Shown here piece by piece: positions 33,051 through 44,802 of a DNA stretch of 64,000 nucleotides. The notes beneath the pieces were generated by a model that worked only from the letters and a program-made list of their open reading frames with translations, did not search any database and was not told the DNA's origin. The stretch is from positions 50,144,692 to 50,208,691 of the forward strand of contig OZ020589.1 in NCBI GenBank assembly GCA_963971535.1, written 5' to 3'. Source of the DNA: Notolepis coatsorum. Its lineage: Eukaryota; Chordata; Actinopteri; Aulopiformes; Paralepididae. Numbering within the stretch: position 1 is the first letter of the stretch; each line of letters starts with the position of its first letter. The translations under genes and the position numbers were made by a program.

Positions 33051-34110
33051 GTGCAATGTAGTAGTGGAAGTATCCCTTTTAGGTTCTTTCTGTAACCTCT
33101 CCTTTCGGGAGGGTTAATTCGATATCAAGTCCTAGATTGATTAGATCAACACATTAGGTTTGGTTCAGACGTCTCTGAGGTTATCTCTAGCTAAAAGCTA
33201 GATTCAAGATTGGATATTGGATGTATCCTTTTATCACCAGTAAACTCTATTTCAGTTTATCATTTCAATGGGTAAGTGTTTAAACATATTAATCTAAACA
33301 TTTAAATGTGCAGGGAACGCAAATACCTTACTAGGTGAAATGCTCCTTTAAACTCTTCCTTTGAAGGTGTAACACAACAAAAGTACCAAATGGAATATTC
33401 TAGGTTATGGGAATGCAAATACCTTATTATGTGAAATTACCCTTTAAACCTTCTTTCTTTACAGGAGAACCATCAGTGATTCAACTATAATCAATGTCAT
33501 CAATGGGATTCAAGTATCTTATTGGGTACATTGACCCTTTAACTCGTCCTCTTTACAAGAGAACATCAGATCAAATAACTTACTGGGGGTATTTACCCTT
33601 TAAGTCTCCCTTCTTGTAGGAGAATATCAATGGTTCAAGTAGCTTATCAGTGGTTCAAGTAGCTTACTGGGTGTAATTACCCTTTAAGTCTCCCTTCATA
33701 TAGGAAAATATCAATACCCATATATCAAATTAAATCAAATCAAATACAAAAATACAATATCAAAGTAACAAAAGGGTGAACGGGGTTGGAGCCCTTGGAA
33801 TGTCCTTGTGTTCTCGTTCAATCAGTTCGTGTATCAGAAAAGGATATAGGTCAGTTCAATCCGTGGAAGTTCTTATGATTCAAGTTCAATCAGTTCAATC
33901 CTAATGGACTGTTGAGGTAACAGGAGTTGGCAACAGGGGTATTCGAATCAGGCTGGCATTAGCCTTGAGCTATATCAGAGGTTCAATGGGTTGGCTCGCC
34001 ATCTTGTATCGTCCGCCACACCGCCTCCTCCCCTCGTGGGCACACGTGGTGATGGATGGACTCCTGGAACTGCTCCCAGGGTGGAACGGAGTGCTAGAAA
34101 AACCTGGCCT
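33051..34110 (-). repeat. 1-kb repeat with hairpin modules (minus orientation)
   Basis: Contains six diverged modules of the form CTTACTGGGTGTAATTACCC, then CTTTAAGTCTCCC-loop-AGGAGA. CCCTTTAA centres fall at about 33350, 33441, 33534, 33594 and 33681. Each module contains a small hairpin (CTCCCTT..AAGGAG type). The same sequence, reverse oriented, is at 38690-39002 and 44214-44760. It may be an LTR or a leader of an LTR element, but TG/CA ends and polypurine tract were not identified. Confidence 0.75.
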
Positions 34111-34417
34111 GCTTGTGAGCAGGCATTTAGAAAATTAAAGCTATTTACCATCTTTATCAAATCATCATCTTTTCATTACTTTCAGAATGAATAATCAACC
34201 AGGCTACTTTTAGCTATATGCTAAGCTAAAGCAGGCTATCTTATCACTGCACGTGGGATCATATGTCACATGCTAATTTAGGCTAAAGTGCGCTAGCATA
34301 TTGGACATTCCCCACGTTCATATAAAACTCTCAAAACAGTCAAAATGTATATAGACCTTGTTCTTAACGTACAGCATATCAATACAATTATAAGTACTTC
34401 TGAAATGGTTCCTTTAA

Positions 34418-34846
34418 AGGGGAACTATTTTACAATTTCTTTCACTATTTGGGCACTTTTACACAATTCCTGTGAGTCTATGGAACACCTCTGTAATATA
34501 TATATTTTTTTTATTCATTGTTTTGTATTTCTAATCAAGTCCTCAAAAACAGCATTTTTCTACCTCAAGATCTCAAGCTGTTTTGAGCCTGGGCTGCAGG
34601 TGCCACCTAAACCACTGCGGAGCGTCGTCGTCTATCTCAACATTAACATGCAGCAGTGACTATATGACATCACATATAGGCACATTTTCAAACGACTCAG
34701 TTCAGTGAGGGTGAATATTGTGAGAGGAGAATTGGAAGAATGCGCCAATATGAGAATTTTGAGACATAGATCATATTAATATAAGTTCACATAGCTAGGA
34801 AACAATGCTAAACACTCAAAAAGGCCATTTATAAGATAGTTCCCCT
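34418..34846. mobile_element. MITE with TTAA target duplication (Kolobok/piggyBac-like)
   Basis: 429 bp with terminal inverted repeats AGGGGAACTATTTTA (left) and AGGGGAACTATCTTA (right, inverted). It is flanked by TTAA at 34414-34417 and 34847-34850. TTAA duplications are used by piggyBac and Kolobok elements; the AGGGG end favours Kolobok. No coding sequence. Confidence 0.85.
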
Positions 34847-34850
34847 TTAA

Positions 34851-35808
34851 CCAAATTGAGCTTGGGGTAGTTCGTGTATGACTCAGAATGAAACTACATT
34901 TAACATTATTAGCATGTAGCATGAAGCTAACCATTCTGCACACTTGACAATTGAATATCACACAATATCAGGCACGCGGGAACTATAAAACGGCAGGGGG
35001 TGCTGGGGGGTCGCCAGATAAAAAAAATAAAAATAAATAAAAAAAAAATGTTGGTCAGGCCACTGAACTTAGAAGCAGGCCAGGCCAGTGTTTCTATTTG
35101 CACCAGCGCAATAGTTAGATAACCTAGGTGGGGAACAACCAGGAGATCACTGCAACTCACACAAGTTGGAGAACTATCTCTCTCTCTCTCTCTCTTGCTC
35201 TCACACACACACAAAGGGAGCCGCATGTGATTGGTGGAGGCGGGATCCTTACGAAAAACTACTAATCATTGACACATGCTAGCCTGTAATAATCCCCCCC
35301 AGAAAAATGTACTTTGCATTTGATATATTGCAAATATATGCCATCACACACACTGGCATTTAAAGGGTTAGAATTATAAAATGAATATGTGGTGTTATGA
35401 TCAGGGCTGAAGTTGAATAAAATATTGTATTTATCAATTACAAAAAACTGAAAATCCATAAAAATCTGTGTTGTTGCTAATCATACATATGCTAGCCAGT
35501 TTTTTAACTAAGTTGTGATGCCATCACAAACACTGGCATTTAAAGGGTACAAATAAAAAAAATGCCTGCACCAGAATGCAGGAAATTAAGTCTTTGTAAC
35601 AAAGAAATTCCTGGTGGGGGACCCCCAGACCCCCTGCTTAAAAAGTGGCCTGACTGGGGCTATATTTCCTGGCCTGAATGATTTCCCCAGTCCGGCCCTG
35701 GTTAAAAGCCTCCAATGCTTATTAGTGTGTGTGCGTTTGAACGTTTGCATGTTTCAACCATACATTTCCATTTAAAATAATTTTTTTACCTCCTATAATA
35801 GTGGGGGT
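34851..35808. other. Degraded repeat sequence, unclassified
   Basis: Contains a near-duplicate motif, ATGCCATCACACACACTGGCATTTAAAGG, at about 35338 and again at 35519 (182 bp apart), a short CT/CA microsatellite (35176-35212) and a segment ending CCCCAGTCCGGCCCTGG (35685-35701) reminiscent of DNA-transposon ends. No gene is supported. Confidence 0.45.
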
Positions 35809-35866
35809 CGCGGCTCTCTGACACCGTTTTTTTTGGGTCGCGGCCTGAAAAGTTTGGGAACCCCTG
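35809..35866. mobile_element. hAT element terminus
   Basis: Read inverted from 35866 it begins CAGGGGTTCCCAAACTTTT, followed by CAGGCCGCGACCC. This is the well-known terminal sequence of Charlie-like hAT elements. Only this end is recognisable; it cuts into the transposase remnant to its right. Confidence 0.75.
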
Positions 35867-36515
35867 GTCTAGCCTGTACCCCCCAGACATGTTGCTGGCC
35901 CCGTCAAAACAGTATCCTATCAGCCTCTCCATGGGCAGGTCGAGGCGTAAAAGTATTTTATACACAAAAACAGCGTCTCGGCTGTTGTGTCTGGGCCGGG
36001 CATTGTAAAAACCCCAAAAGAAGTTCTGAGCTTCCAAGTTGTCATCGGCTAACTGTATATTACACGAGAATTGTTCTTTTCCAGTGAGTGACATCAGTGG
36101 TTCCGTCAGCGCTCAAGCCAAAGATTGGGCTTTTGGATGCTTTGCCTCTAATTTGTCGCTGAATATCATGGGCAAGCAGCTGTAAGATTTCGTTTTGGAT
36201 GTTGTTGGACATCCAGTTGTCTCTCTTTTGGAGCCAATTCTTCAACTCGGGGATCAGACTCGGTGCGCACTCTTTCCATCATGAGCTGCCATAACACCCC
36301 ATCCCTATTTGCATCACCCCTCAGTGGAAGCCCCTGGCGCCCGAGGGGGGGTATAGGGGAACAGACTCAGTTAACTCTTCAATACCTGATGCTGAGGCTG
36401 AACCTGTCGTCTCTGTCTCTCTCTGACGTTTATCAGATTTAGTGGGACTGTCACTGGGACCGGCGGGACGTTTCGAAAATAAATCTGATATTTTTCTTTT
36501 CTGCGAGTGAGACAT
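35867..36515 (-). pseudogene. hAT-type transposase fragments (ZMYM1/TTF-like)
   Basis: Three minus-strand pieces in order. 36515-36324 starts MSHSQKRKISDLFSKR (N-terminus). 36245-36060 contains IQNEILQLLAHDIQRQI and FGLSADGTTDVT (start of the RNase-H-like catalytic domain, with the first acidic residue in ADGTTD). 36094-35871 contains EQFSCNIQ, FWGFYN, LPMERLIGYCFDGASNMSG. This matches the zinc-finger-MYM-1-like hAT transposases of fish. A gap, a frameshift near 36090 and loss of everything after GASNMSG make it non-functional. Confidence 0.85.
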
Positions 36516-36719
36516 TCTGTGCTAGCAAAGTCTGACTACTAGCTCAAATCGACTGACTGCGCAAGCACTGTATCACAGTAGCTCAGTGGTTCGTGGCGCG
36601 TGGGAAGGGCGGGAGACAGGAGGTGAATACAATTAGTTGTTTCACCTGTCATTCAATCAGTCTGTGACAGTCTGTCATCACTCGAAAATCTACTCGGTTT
36701 TACACGTATGATTGTGTAC

Positions 36720-36907
36720 ATACAGTAGTGTAATGAATGAATGAAAACTTTATTTAACAGATTGGAGAATGGCTACAATACAGTACGGCTCAATACACAC
36801 AATATTAAAATGGTGACGTGCTTTGAGCAGGATAAACTTATAATATACAGTGTTACAGTTATACAGTTACAGTATATACAAATATATAAATACTGTCATA
36901 AAAAAAA

Positions 36908-36941
<34 letters not shown>

Positions 36942-36960
36942 TATATTTTTTTTTGCTATA
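36720..36960 (+). repeat. SINE/LINE-like tail with poly-A and (AT)n
   Basis: Sequence starting GAATGAATGAAAACTTTATT and ending in 25 A, then 11 AT pairs and 9 T. It is followed by GGGGGTGCTGCAGCACCCCC, a perfect 20-base palindrome at about 36968-36987. No coding sequence. Confidence 0.55.
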
Positions 36961-37321
36961 ATTGAGAGGGGGTGCTGCAGCACCCCCCGCACCCCCCCTT
37001 CCCGCGTCCCTGCACAATATTGATTTAACTCACCAAAACCGCAGGCTACAGTTACTTTACTGCAACGCTTCTTCGGTTTTGCAACTGGGGGAATCTTTTA
37101 TAACTGTTTGATAACTGGTTTTATCATGTTATCTCATATTTTTTGCAGCAGCAACGTTCAGCTGCATGTCGGTCTCTGTGGAATGAGTGTCTGCATCTGC
37201 GCAGCGTGAGACTCGCGACGTAAAGTGAAACGTGGCTGTCGTGATATCTACCTCACTCATGTCATGACGCAATTATTAAAGGGCAATGCTGTAATTCAAA
37301 GGGACTTGGTACCCAATGATA

Positions 37322-37595
37322 CTACATATCGCTGCTGTCGGGACAAAACCCCATAACTCCATTTTTTTATTTTATTTTTTTTATTATATAAATCAACTCC
37401 GTAGATCATCCTCCATATGTGTGTGTGGGTTTTACAAAGTTTAAACAATGGGAAAGCATTAAACCGATCATCTGTCTAAACCTCCTAACTCTATTCACCC
37501 TCAAATCTGTGTTAGTTTTTTTCATCTGCTGAAAAGTTGGGTTTTTGGAGTTATGAGGTTTTGTCCCGAAAGCAGCGATATGTTCCTACATAATA
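37322..37595. mobile_element. Palindromic MITE nested in the fold-back arm
   Basis: ACATATCGCTGCTGTCGGGA..AAAACCCCATAACTCC at 37325-37362 is repeated inverted at 37546-37590. It is absent from the opposite arm of the fold-back element, so it inserted later. Confidence 0.8.
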
Positions 37596-37876
37596 GCTTT
37601 AACTATTTATGTTCTTATTCAATGGCATTAACTATTTACGTTCTTATAACTTAAATAGGTATGAATCTGAAACCTGGGTTACATGTGCAATACCATCCGG
37701 GAGACGATAGGCGGCAGTATTTGCCCTTTTGCGAGTTGAGACCCATTCCCAACGATAACAACAGGTTGGATGGATAAAAATGAATGGATATCGTTAATAA
37801 AAGAAATAACGAATAAAACCCGACTATACTCGTGATTGGCGCTCAAGCGTCTGCGAGTTAACCCGACTATACTCGT

Positions 37877-38267
37877 GACTGGAGCTCCACAAATCATGTT
37901 AAACCCAGATTCGGCTCAAACAAGGGACTAAACACGTTTCGCAATTATGCCACATCAATGTGGAACGCCCTACCCAAAGCTGTAAAGGAATGTGAATCAC
38001 TACCCACTTTCAAAACCACTCTCAAAGAACACCTACGGGAGACTGCAATTCGAAACTGGCCCCTGTAAATGTCCCAACTCAACCCCCTCCAATGTACAGT
38101 AAATGAACAAGTACGGTTTTGACAATATTCCAATGTACAGTTTTGCTTGTACAGGTGTACAGTGTTCCCCCCCCACCCCTCCTACCCAACCCCCCCAGCC
38201 CACCCACCCAACCACCTCCAATGTACAGCCCCCCCCCCACCCACCCAACCCCACCCCAACTACCCAA
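37877..38267 (+). mobile_element. CR1/L2-like LINE 3' fragment
   Basis: Matches 30750-31080 of the longer LINE copy (AGCTCCACAAATCATGTTAA.., MWNALPKAVKECES coding, then C-rich 3' UTR). It lies in the loop of the fold-back element and ends in C-rich sequence without the CAAT tail. Confidence 0.85.
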
Positions 38268-38689
38268 CTGTAACCCAGGTTTCAGATTCATAACTATTTA
38301 GTCATAAGAACATAAATAGTTAATGCCATTGAATAAGAACATAAATAGTTATTGCTATTATGAAAGAACATAAGTAGTTAATATTATTGGGTACCAAGTC
38401 CTTTGAATTACAGCACTGCCCTTTAATTTACTTCATGATGCGAGATAGATATCACGACAGCCACGCCTTGCTTTACAGCAGGTGAGTCTGCACTACGCGC
38501 AGATGAGACACACAGCATTCACGGAGATGACGCAGCTCAACGTTGCTGCTGCCGAGATGAAATAGCATGATAAAAACAGTTATCAAACAGTTATAAAAGA
38601 TTCCCCCAGTTGCAAAACCGAAGAAGAAGCGTTGCAGTTAAAGTAACCTGCGGTTTTGGCCAGGTTTTTAGGTTTCCCCAGCACCCCGT

Positions 38690-39002
38690 TCCACCGTGGG
38701 AGCAATACCCCTGTTGCTCAACTCCTGTTACCTCAACAGTCCGGTAGGATTGAACTGATTGAACTTGAATCATAAGAACTTCCACGGATTGAACTGACCT
38801 ATATCCTTTTCTGATACACGAACTGATTGAACGAGAATACAAGGACATTCCAAGGGCTTCGACCCCGTTCACCTTTTGTTATTTTGATATTGTATTTTGT
38901 ATTTTATTTGATTTAATTTGATATATGGGTACTGATATTTCTCCTATAAGAAGGGAGACTTAAAGGGTAATTACACCCAGTAAGATACTTGAACCACTGA
39001 TA
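38690..39002 (+). repeat. 1-kb hairpin-module repeat, plus orientation, first part
   Basis: Reverse complement of about 33655-34105, with an internal deletion after CGTGGGAGCA. It breaks off at CACTGATAAG where the 5.2-kb insertion starts; the rest of the repeat is at 44214. Confidence 0.8.
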
Positions 39003-39278
39003 AGTGGCAACCCAGGAACTGAGCAGAGCTTAAGCCCGACAAATGCACCCCACTGAGGCCCCCCACAACCATCAGAACCGGGGAGGACCCGAGCCCCCCC
39101 GACCCTCCCTTTTGTAGGGAACCCTTCCTACTGGAGGATGGGAGGGAGACAGATCCGACTGCGCGAAGAGGAACTCAAGCAACTTAATGCACAGGGTGAG
39201 CAGACCGTGGGGCAGGTACATACATAGGCCATACAACTACTTAACTCCAACTCCTCCTAATTTTACCCTCTGCTGTTA

Positions 39279-39445
39279 TGTTATGTTATGTTATGTTTAT
39301 GTTATGTTATGTTCCATGTGTCTTCTTATGTCTTTGTGGACTGTGGTGTATTGTCGCAGCTACCACCTGCACCGTGCTCGAATTCCACCGGCCTGGCCGT
39401 GTGGCAATAAAAGAAACTTGAACTTGAACTTGGACTTGAACCCAC
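39279..39445 (+). mobile_element. (TTATG)n and LINE 3' tail with (CTTGAA)n
   Basis: TTATG repeats at 39279-39313 are followed by a 3' end CAATAAAAGAAACTTGAACTTG.. (39406-39440). The same AAAGAAACTTGAACTTGAA tail ends the Rex1-like LINE at 52400-52420, so this is a short 3' fragment of that or a related family. Confidence 0.65.
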
Positions 39446-41344
39446 GACTACACACACACACAACCCGCATGCCACCAGGAAACGAACGGAAGGAACAAAC
39501 CTTGTTACCACCCCCAAAATCACGGGGTCAAGAGCAAAGCTCAACCCCGTGGCAAGGCCGTAGCGGAGCGCGAAGGAAGACCCAGACCCAGAAGGGACTG
39601 GATCCCCCCGGAAAAAAGGAGGCCCGGAGAGGCCAATGGCGCCACAGCATCGAGACCTCACCAGGCGGTCACTAGTGACACCGCCCCCCACATCGCCAGC
39701 GTATTTGGACAGGGCCCATTCAAGAGCAGGCCCTTCCCCCCAATAGCACGCCGCCTGGCTCACTGACCCTGGCATACTCAGGCAGTCAGCATGGCTGTAA
39801 CTCGAAGCACACAAGAGGCTACACCTACAGCGGGAGCAGGCAGCGCACCGGGGAGACCACCTCTAGAAAAGGTCGATCCCTCAATCCAGGCACAGGAACT
39901 CGACCCGAGTCTGGAGCACTGCGGACTAGACAGGCGCCAAAGGGGTCAACTGAAAACAGCACCCCGGCGGAAGGGGCATATGCTGGCATTGTTGTGCACC
40001 ATGTCACAGCCTCCACAAAACCCCCCGACTCTCTAGAGCGGCAGAGGCAGAGAAGGCTGACACGATTGGCAGACGTCATAAAACGTGCGGGGGCACACTC
40101 AAGCGGTTAACCCGGGAGTTGACTCCGCTCCAACACACCAGGGAACCAACCACCCTCTTGGTTAACATGAGGTGGTTGTTCCTATAACCCCTCAGGAAAA
40201 AACTCAAACACACCTGCGGGTATACACTGGCTATACCGCAGTACAAGTGTTTTAGTTTTCAAAAAGGGGTTATCCCAGGCCTACGGGTCGACGAAAACAA
40301 CTTCGGACCGGGCCCGGCGGACCGGGACGTACACAGGGATGCCAGAGGAGTTCTATAAAAACCACCTCAACAGCCCCCTCTCAGCCATGCATAAGCGGGA
40401 GAAGAGAGGGGCGAGAAGGACCAGGCCCCCTTAGCGCAGCTCAAGGTACAACACAACATGGACCAAGCAACAGTGACACCCGGGCCGACCCGGCATTTTC
40501 CCCCCGAAAAAAGCACAAGTCCCTCAGGGTACCAGAACAGCAGATCTGCGTCCCTGGCGGACAACGGGTTAACTGACCTGGACCGGCGTGACCAGAACCA
40601 GTCCCGTGCCCTAATCACGCCGACATCCCCAACTCTAGGAGGGGGGTAGGTACGCGTGTCGATCTAAAACAATATAGAGGGCGCCACCCAGACGGTCTCT
40701 TATGTACCGCGCTTAGTGGCCCACCCCAAGGGCGTGAGACCCCTCTACCTATGTTTTGATCTATTCCGTTAACATCCCCCAGATATGAACGAGAATTCAT
40801 CGAGACAAACCTAGTAAACTGGCGCTCGGAAGAGACAAACTCCACCCCAGTTGCCCCATAAAAACGCTGTTTTAATGATGAGCAACCAAGGCGCGCAAGC
40901 CTCATGCGTGATTCCTATCAGAAACACCCAGGGCCAGCACTATGTACACGTCGAGACCCAAAACACATCAATGGATAGTCTAACAAGACACCAGATACCA
41001 TTCCTCCAAGCCGCCTGGGAGAACGACAAGAAGCCGCTTTTTAAATTTAAAATGTTCTACAGAAAAAAGAAAATATAATACGGACATTGGTCCCATGAGA
41101 CGCGGCTGAGGGAAACACCACCCCGTCAACCACACTTCATAAGAGGGGACGGTGAGCGACGTACCCCTATGACGGGGGGAAACCCATGACTCAACAGACC
41201 TGTAAAGCGAGGAGTCAGGGCAACCCTAAACAATACCCCGTCCACCTACTCCAAACAGGAGAGGACGGGGAACCCCCAGAGAGACTTCCCACGTGAGCAA
41301 TAGATTGAAAAGACATATTGCAACATTGAGCTATGTAACAATTG

Positions 41345-41600
41345 GGTTAGGACTCTCCGAGGAGGAGGCTCTGAACCAATACACACTCAATAATCGAATT
41401 AAATTGAATCAAATACACATACAACAGAGCAGAACTCCTTTTTGAAGTTCTACTCACCTTGACAATCTGAGGAGGAGGCTCTGAAACTCTGAGGAGGCTC
41501 CCTCACTGGGAGGGAGGGTCCGAACTCACAGAAGGCTCCGACACTCCCTGAGGAGGAGCTATGTGAGGAGGAGGCTCTGAAAACTCCCTGAAACAGATCC
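41345..41600. repeat. Irregular GAGGAGGAGGCTCTGAA repeats
   Basis: GAGGAGGAGGCTCTGAA or close variants occur near 41359, 41470, 41487 (shorter) and 41564, mixed with CTCCCTGAGG units. A poly-C run of about 20 follows at 41729-41745. Function unknown. Confidence 0.6.
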
Positions 41601-42789
41601 ATAACATGGAACCTGAACAACTCACAGAAGTCTTAGCAATAGAAACGCGCTCAGTGACGTACTCTATGGCGGGGGAATTTCCGCGGTGCACACGACCAAT
41701 CTTTCAGGGCGTGGGACCAGGAAACTCCCCCCCCCCCCCCCCCCCTACCCTGTAACGTGCCGAACCAGCAACGTGACAGGAAGCCCGAAGGACAGGGGGT
41801 TTTAACCCCTGACCAATCAGAAAAGGGGAGGAAGGTTTACAAACTCACCCCTTTACGACCCCTCACCCCTGATACGATGTAATGACAAAGTAGAGCCATG
41901 ACACCAGTCATAGCATGCTACATGAAGCGTTTAACAGCTTCACATAGCTCATGTGCGAAACCTGCTATCTGATTTTTACAAAGGAAAAACACAGACCCAG
42001 AGAAAACAGCCATCTGATTTTTACAACGAAAAAACACAGAACAGAGAGGGCCCCTTTAAGAGCCCCGGTACCAGACTTACACATGTGCTTCTGTGGGCCA
42101 AAACCTAACCCAGTTGTAGATCTCAACGACACACACAACCCTTCATCACAATAAAAAAGGCAAGTACACTCTCACTACCGTAAGAGGAACGCCGTTTTCC
42201 ATAACGAGAGAAGACATAAGTCCTCGATTATGTATTGACCACAGGCCTTGCTAAGCACACATGACAGCGACCAAAAAAAATTTTTCCCTAGGAAAAAATA
42301 ATTTTCTCAAGCAGGAGCACAACCCCAGCAGCTTAAGCTGAGGGTTACACCGTATCCCCACAAACATAGTGACACAATATATTGTAAACAAAACATGTTT
42401 GAGAGGAGGGGGGAAGCCCCAGGGAAACCGGGGGGGGTCACCCCTCCCTACCTTACCCTTGATACGACCAGGTTGAACAGGTACCCTTGTTAATATGTGA
42501 ACACGCTACATGTTCATTGTCATCACAAGCTGAGAGAAGGACTTACTCCTCGATCACATGTAAACAACCCACTTAGTTGTGAGTTCAACCACGTTACTAA
42601 CGTTACATGAACACACATGTTCTCATCACAACTAACCCAGTTCATTTTTACTCACGTAAAATTGTCTAGGTAGAGAACCTATACCAGTGACAAGACAATT
42701 CACACACAACACGCGTCGTATCCTCAATGTATTGCAGCAACACACGTTTTGGAAAACATCGTTATTACAAAACATTTAGAAGGGAAGGA

Positions 42790-42955
42790 AAGAAGAAGTG
42801 TTAAGTCCGGCAGGACTCCTACCTCCACCCTGAGCGAAGGCCCAGAGGACTGCGAACACTGGTTAACAGGGACAGTCGAAGTCGAACCCGGCGTCTCCTG
42901 CGTTGGTGACGAGGGCAATGCCCGCCGCGCCACCCAGCCGCTACGTTCTCCATGT
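42790..42955 (-). mobile_element. SINE head fragment (same family as 14.5 and 31.5 kb)
   Basis: The minus strand from 42955 reads GGCTGGGTGGCGCGGCGGGC (A box), then GGGTTCGACTTC (B box), parallel to the heads of the two full-length SINEs. The body is short and divergent. No target duplication seen. Confidence 0.65.
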
Positions 42956-44213
42956 TGACGAAGTCCTCGCTGGCAGGGCACCCGGTGTAGGGTCGACTAA
43001 CATCCTCTGTCAAAGATGACGTCGTAGTCAGAGTGTTAAGGCTTGTTATTCTCACAGTAACGTTCAACAGTGTAGCATTAAGCTAACAGCCACTCCCGAC
43101 TGATAGCAACAAGCTAACGTTCCTAGCCTAGTGAACGCAACGGGCTAGCGCCGCAGCTAACAGCAGACTGGCTAACAGGTAGGTCACACAACTAGCACGC
43201 AAGCTAAGCAGCTATCACCTGAACTGTACACAAGAACATAATAAGCCACACTTCAGACAGGCCGCTGTCTGAGTCCCTCCTCATCCTAAGAGAGAAGAGA
43301 AAAAGAAATGTCAACACAGTTTTCAACGGTGATTTAACAGACATACAGCGGAGTCGGCACAATTCCCGTATGGGCTGCAGCCGACTTGAGCATGGAACTT
43401 CCGATAACGAAGATCCAGACCCACATTTCCTCGTGCTTAGGGTTTAATCTTTCATTCATTTGAAAGATGGGGCCTTCACGGGACAGAGAAGAATCCAGAG
43501 AACCCCGGGTTTAAACCAGATCTCGGTCGCGGCCCACTAGTTTGACCATTATGGGCTTCAGACCAGGACCCTCCGTCCGTCGTCTAAGAGGCCGAATAGA
43601 GGACCCCAATCTGGGGCCGGCCTTCGTAAAATTGTGCAGCTAACCCCCATAGCATTAGTAGTACAACCGGCGCCCGCATAGAAAAACATCACTCACCCAG
43701 CCCAGAGGCAACCAATGTCTCACAAACAGCCGGTGCCTCCTGCAGTCCAGCTGTAGAACCGGAGGTTCAATACCTATCCAGCCGCAGCTTTGGAGGACTG
43801 CAGGTGGGGAGTAGATCAGCGACGCGAGCCCCTAATACGCAAAAGACGGTGGAGGTCAGAATGATCATCATCTTCCAGACACCCCAGTGACGAAGACATC
43901 GCCGTATTTTCTCGAAAATAGTGAGAGAGAAAACAAAGATATAACGTCAACGTATCTCCTTGCTCTCTGTTCTCCTTTCTTCGTACTAAACAACCTAGCT
44001 CAAGTGCTGGTATACAGGCACTTCTTTGTGGTGAAAATTGAAGAAGGAGATGATGGTATGGCCACACCCCTGCTTATGTAGGTAAGCGGATGGGGGTGTG
44101 GCCAGACAGATGATGGTATATAAAGGTACATTGTGAAAATTTATTTCAGTGCAAGTACTGACGTGAAGAGTATTGCCACTATGACGCTGAGCAGAGCTAT
44201 TGTGATAATATAA

Positions 44214-44800
44214 CTACTGATGTTCTCTTGTAAAGAGGACGAGTTAAAGGGTCAATGTACCCAATAAGATACTTGAATCCCATTGATGACATTGATTATA
44301 GTTGAATCACTGATGGTTCTCCTGTAAAGAAAGAAGGTTTAAAGGGTAATTTCACCTAATAAGGTATTTGCATTCCCATAACCTAGAATATTCCATTTGG
44401 TACTTTTGTTGTGTTACACCTTCAAAGGAAGAGTTTAAAGAAGCATTTCACCTAATAAGGTATTTGCGTTCCATGCACATTTAAAGGTTTAAATTAATAT
44501 GTTTAAACATTTACCTATTGAAATGATAAACTGATATAGTGTTTACTAATGATAGACTGATATAGAGTTTACTGACATAAAAGGATACATCCAATATCCA
44601 ACCTTGAACCTAGCTTTTAGCTAGAGATAACCTCAGAGACGTCTGAGCCGAACCTAATGTTGATCCAATCAATCTAGGACTTGATATCGAACTAACCCTC
44701 CTTAGAGGGGAGGTTACTGAAAGAACCAAAAAGGGATACTTCAAACAACTACTACTTTGTACTATATGTCTATATGTCTGTATGTCTAGCTAGCGCGCTT
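44214..44800 (+). repeat. 1-kb hairpin-module repeat, plus orientation, second part
   Basis: Reverse complement of about 33055-33560, e.g. TGATGTTCTCTTGTAAAGAG and ACCTAGCTTTTAGCTAGAG. It continues the copy begun at 38690-39002. Diverges from the minus-strand copy after GGGATACTTC. Confidence 0.8.
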
Positions 44801-44802
44801 AT

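Larger units (their letters stand above)
37030..38665. mobile_element. Fold-back element with ~390-bp inverted arms
   Basis: 37030-37321 and 38385-38665 are inverted copies (outer end CCAAAACCGCAGG). The pairing continues inward as 37596-37685 against 38268-38384 (ATAACTATTTA, AACCTGGGTTACA / TGTAACCCAGGTT). The left arm is interrupted by a 270-bp palindromic MITE and the loop holds a LINE 3' fragment. No transposase. Such long arms could extrude a hairpin or be hard to assemble. Confidence 0.85.
39003..44213. mobile_element. Unidentified 5.2-kb insertion
   Basis: GC-rich compared with its surroundings and bounded on both sides by halves of the same 1-kb repeat. The motif CTGAGCAGAGCT lies near both ends in direct orientation (39017-39028 and 44189-44200). 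A TATATAAAGG box is at 44115-44124. Only short ORFs are seen (for example 39187-39675, 39791-40036, 40851-41078 on plus; 39326-39814 on minus), none with a motif I know. Contains a LINE tail, a SINE head fragment and purine-rich repeats. It could be an LTR element with unrecognised LTRs or a large non-autonomous element. Confidence 0.45.

Noticed and set aside
40140-41100. Possible protein genes in the GC-rich insertion
   Set aside because: ORFs are short, lack recognisable motifs and are not flanked by credible splice or start signals; kept only as unidentified sequence.
41951-42154. ORF with repeated IFTKEKHR / IFTTKKHR segments
   Set aside because: Only a two-unit duplication in short sequence, with no family match and no flanking gene structure.
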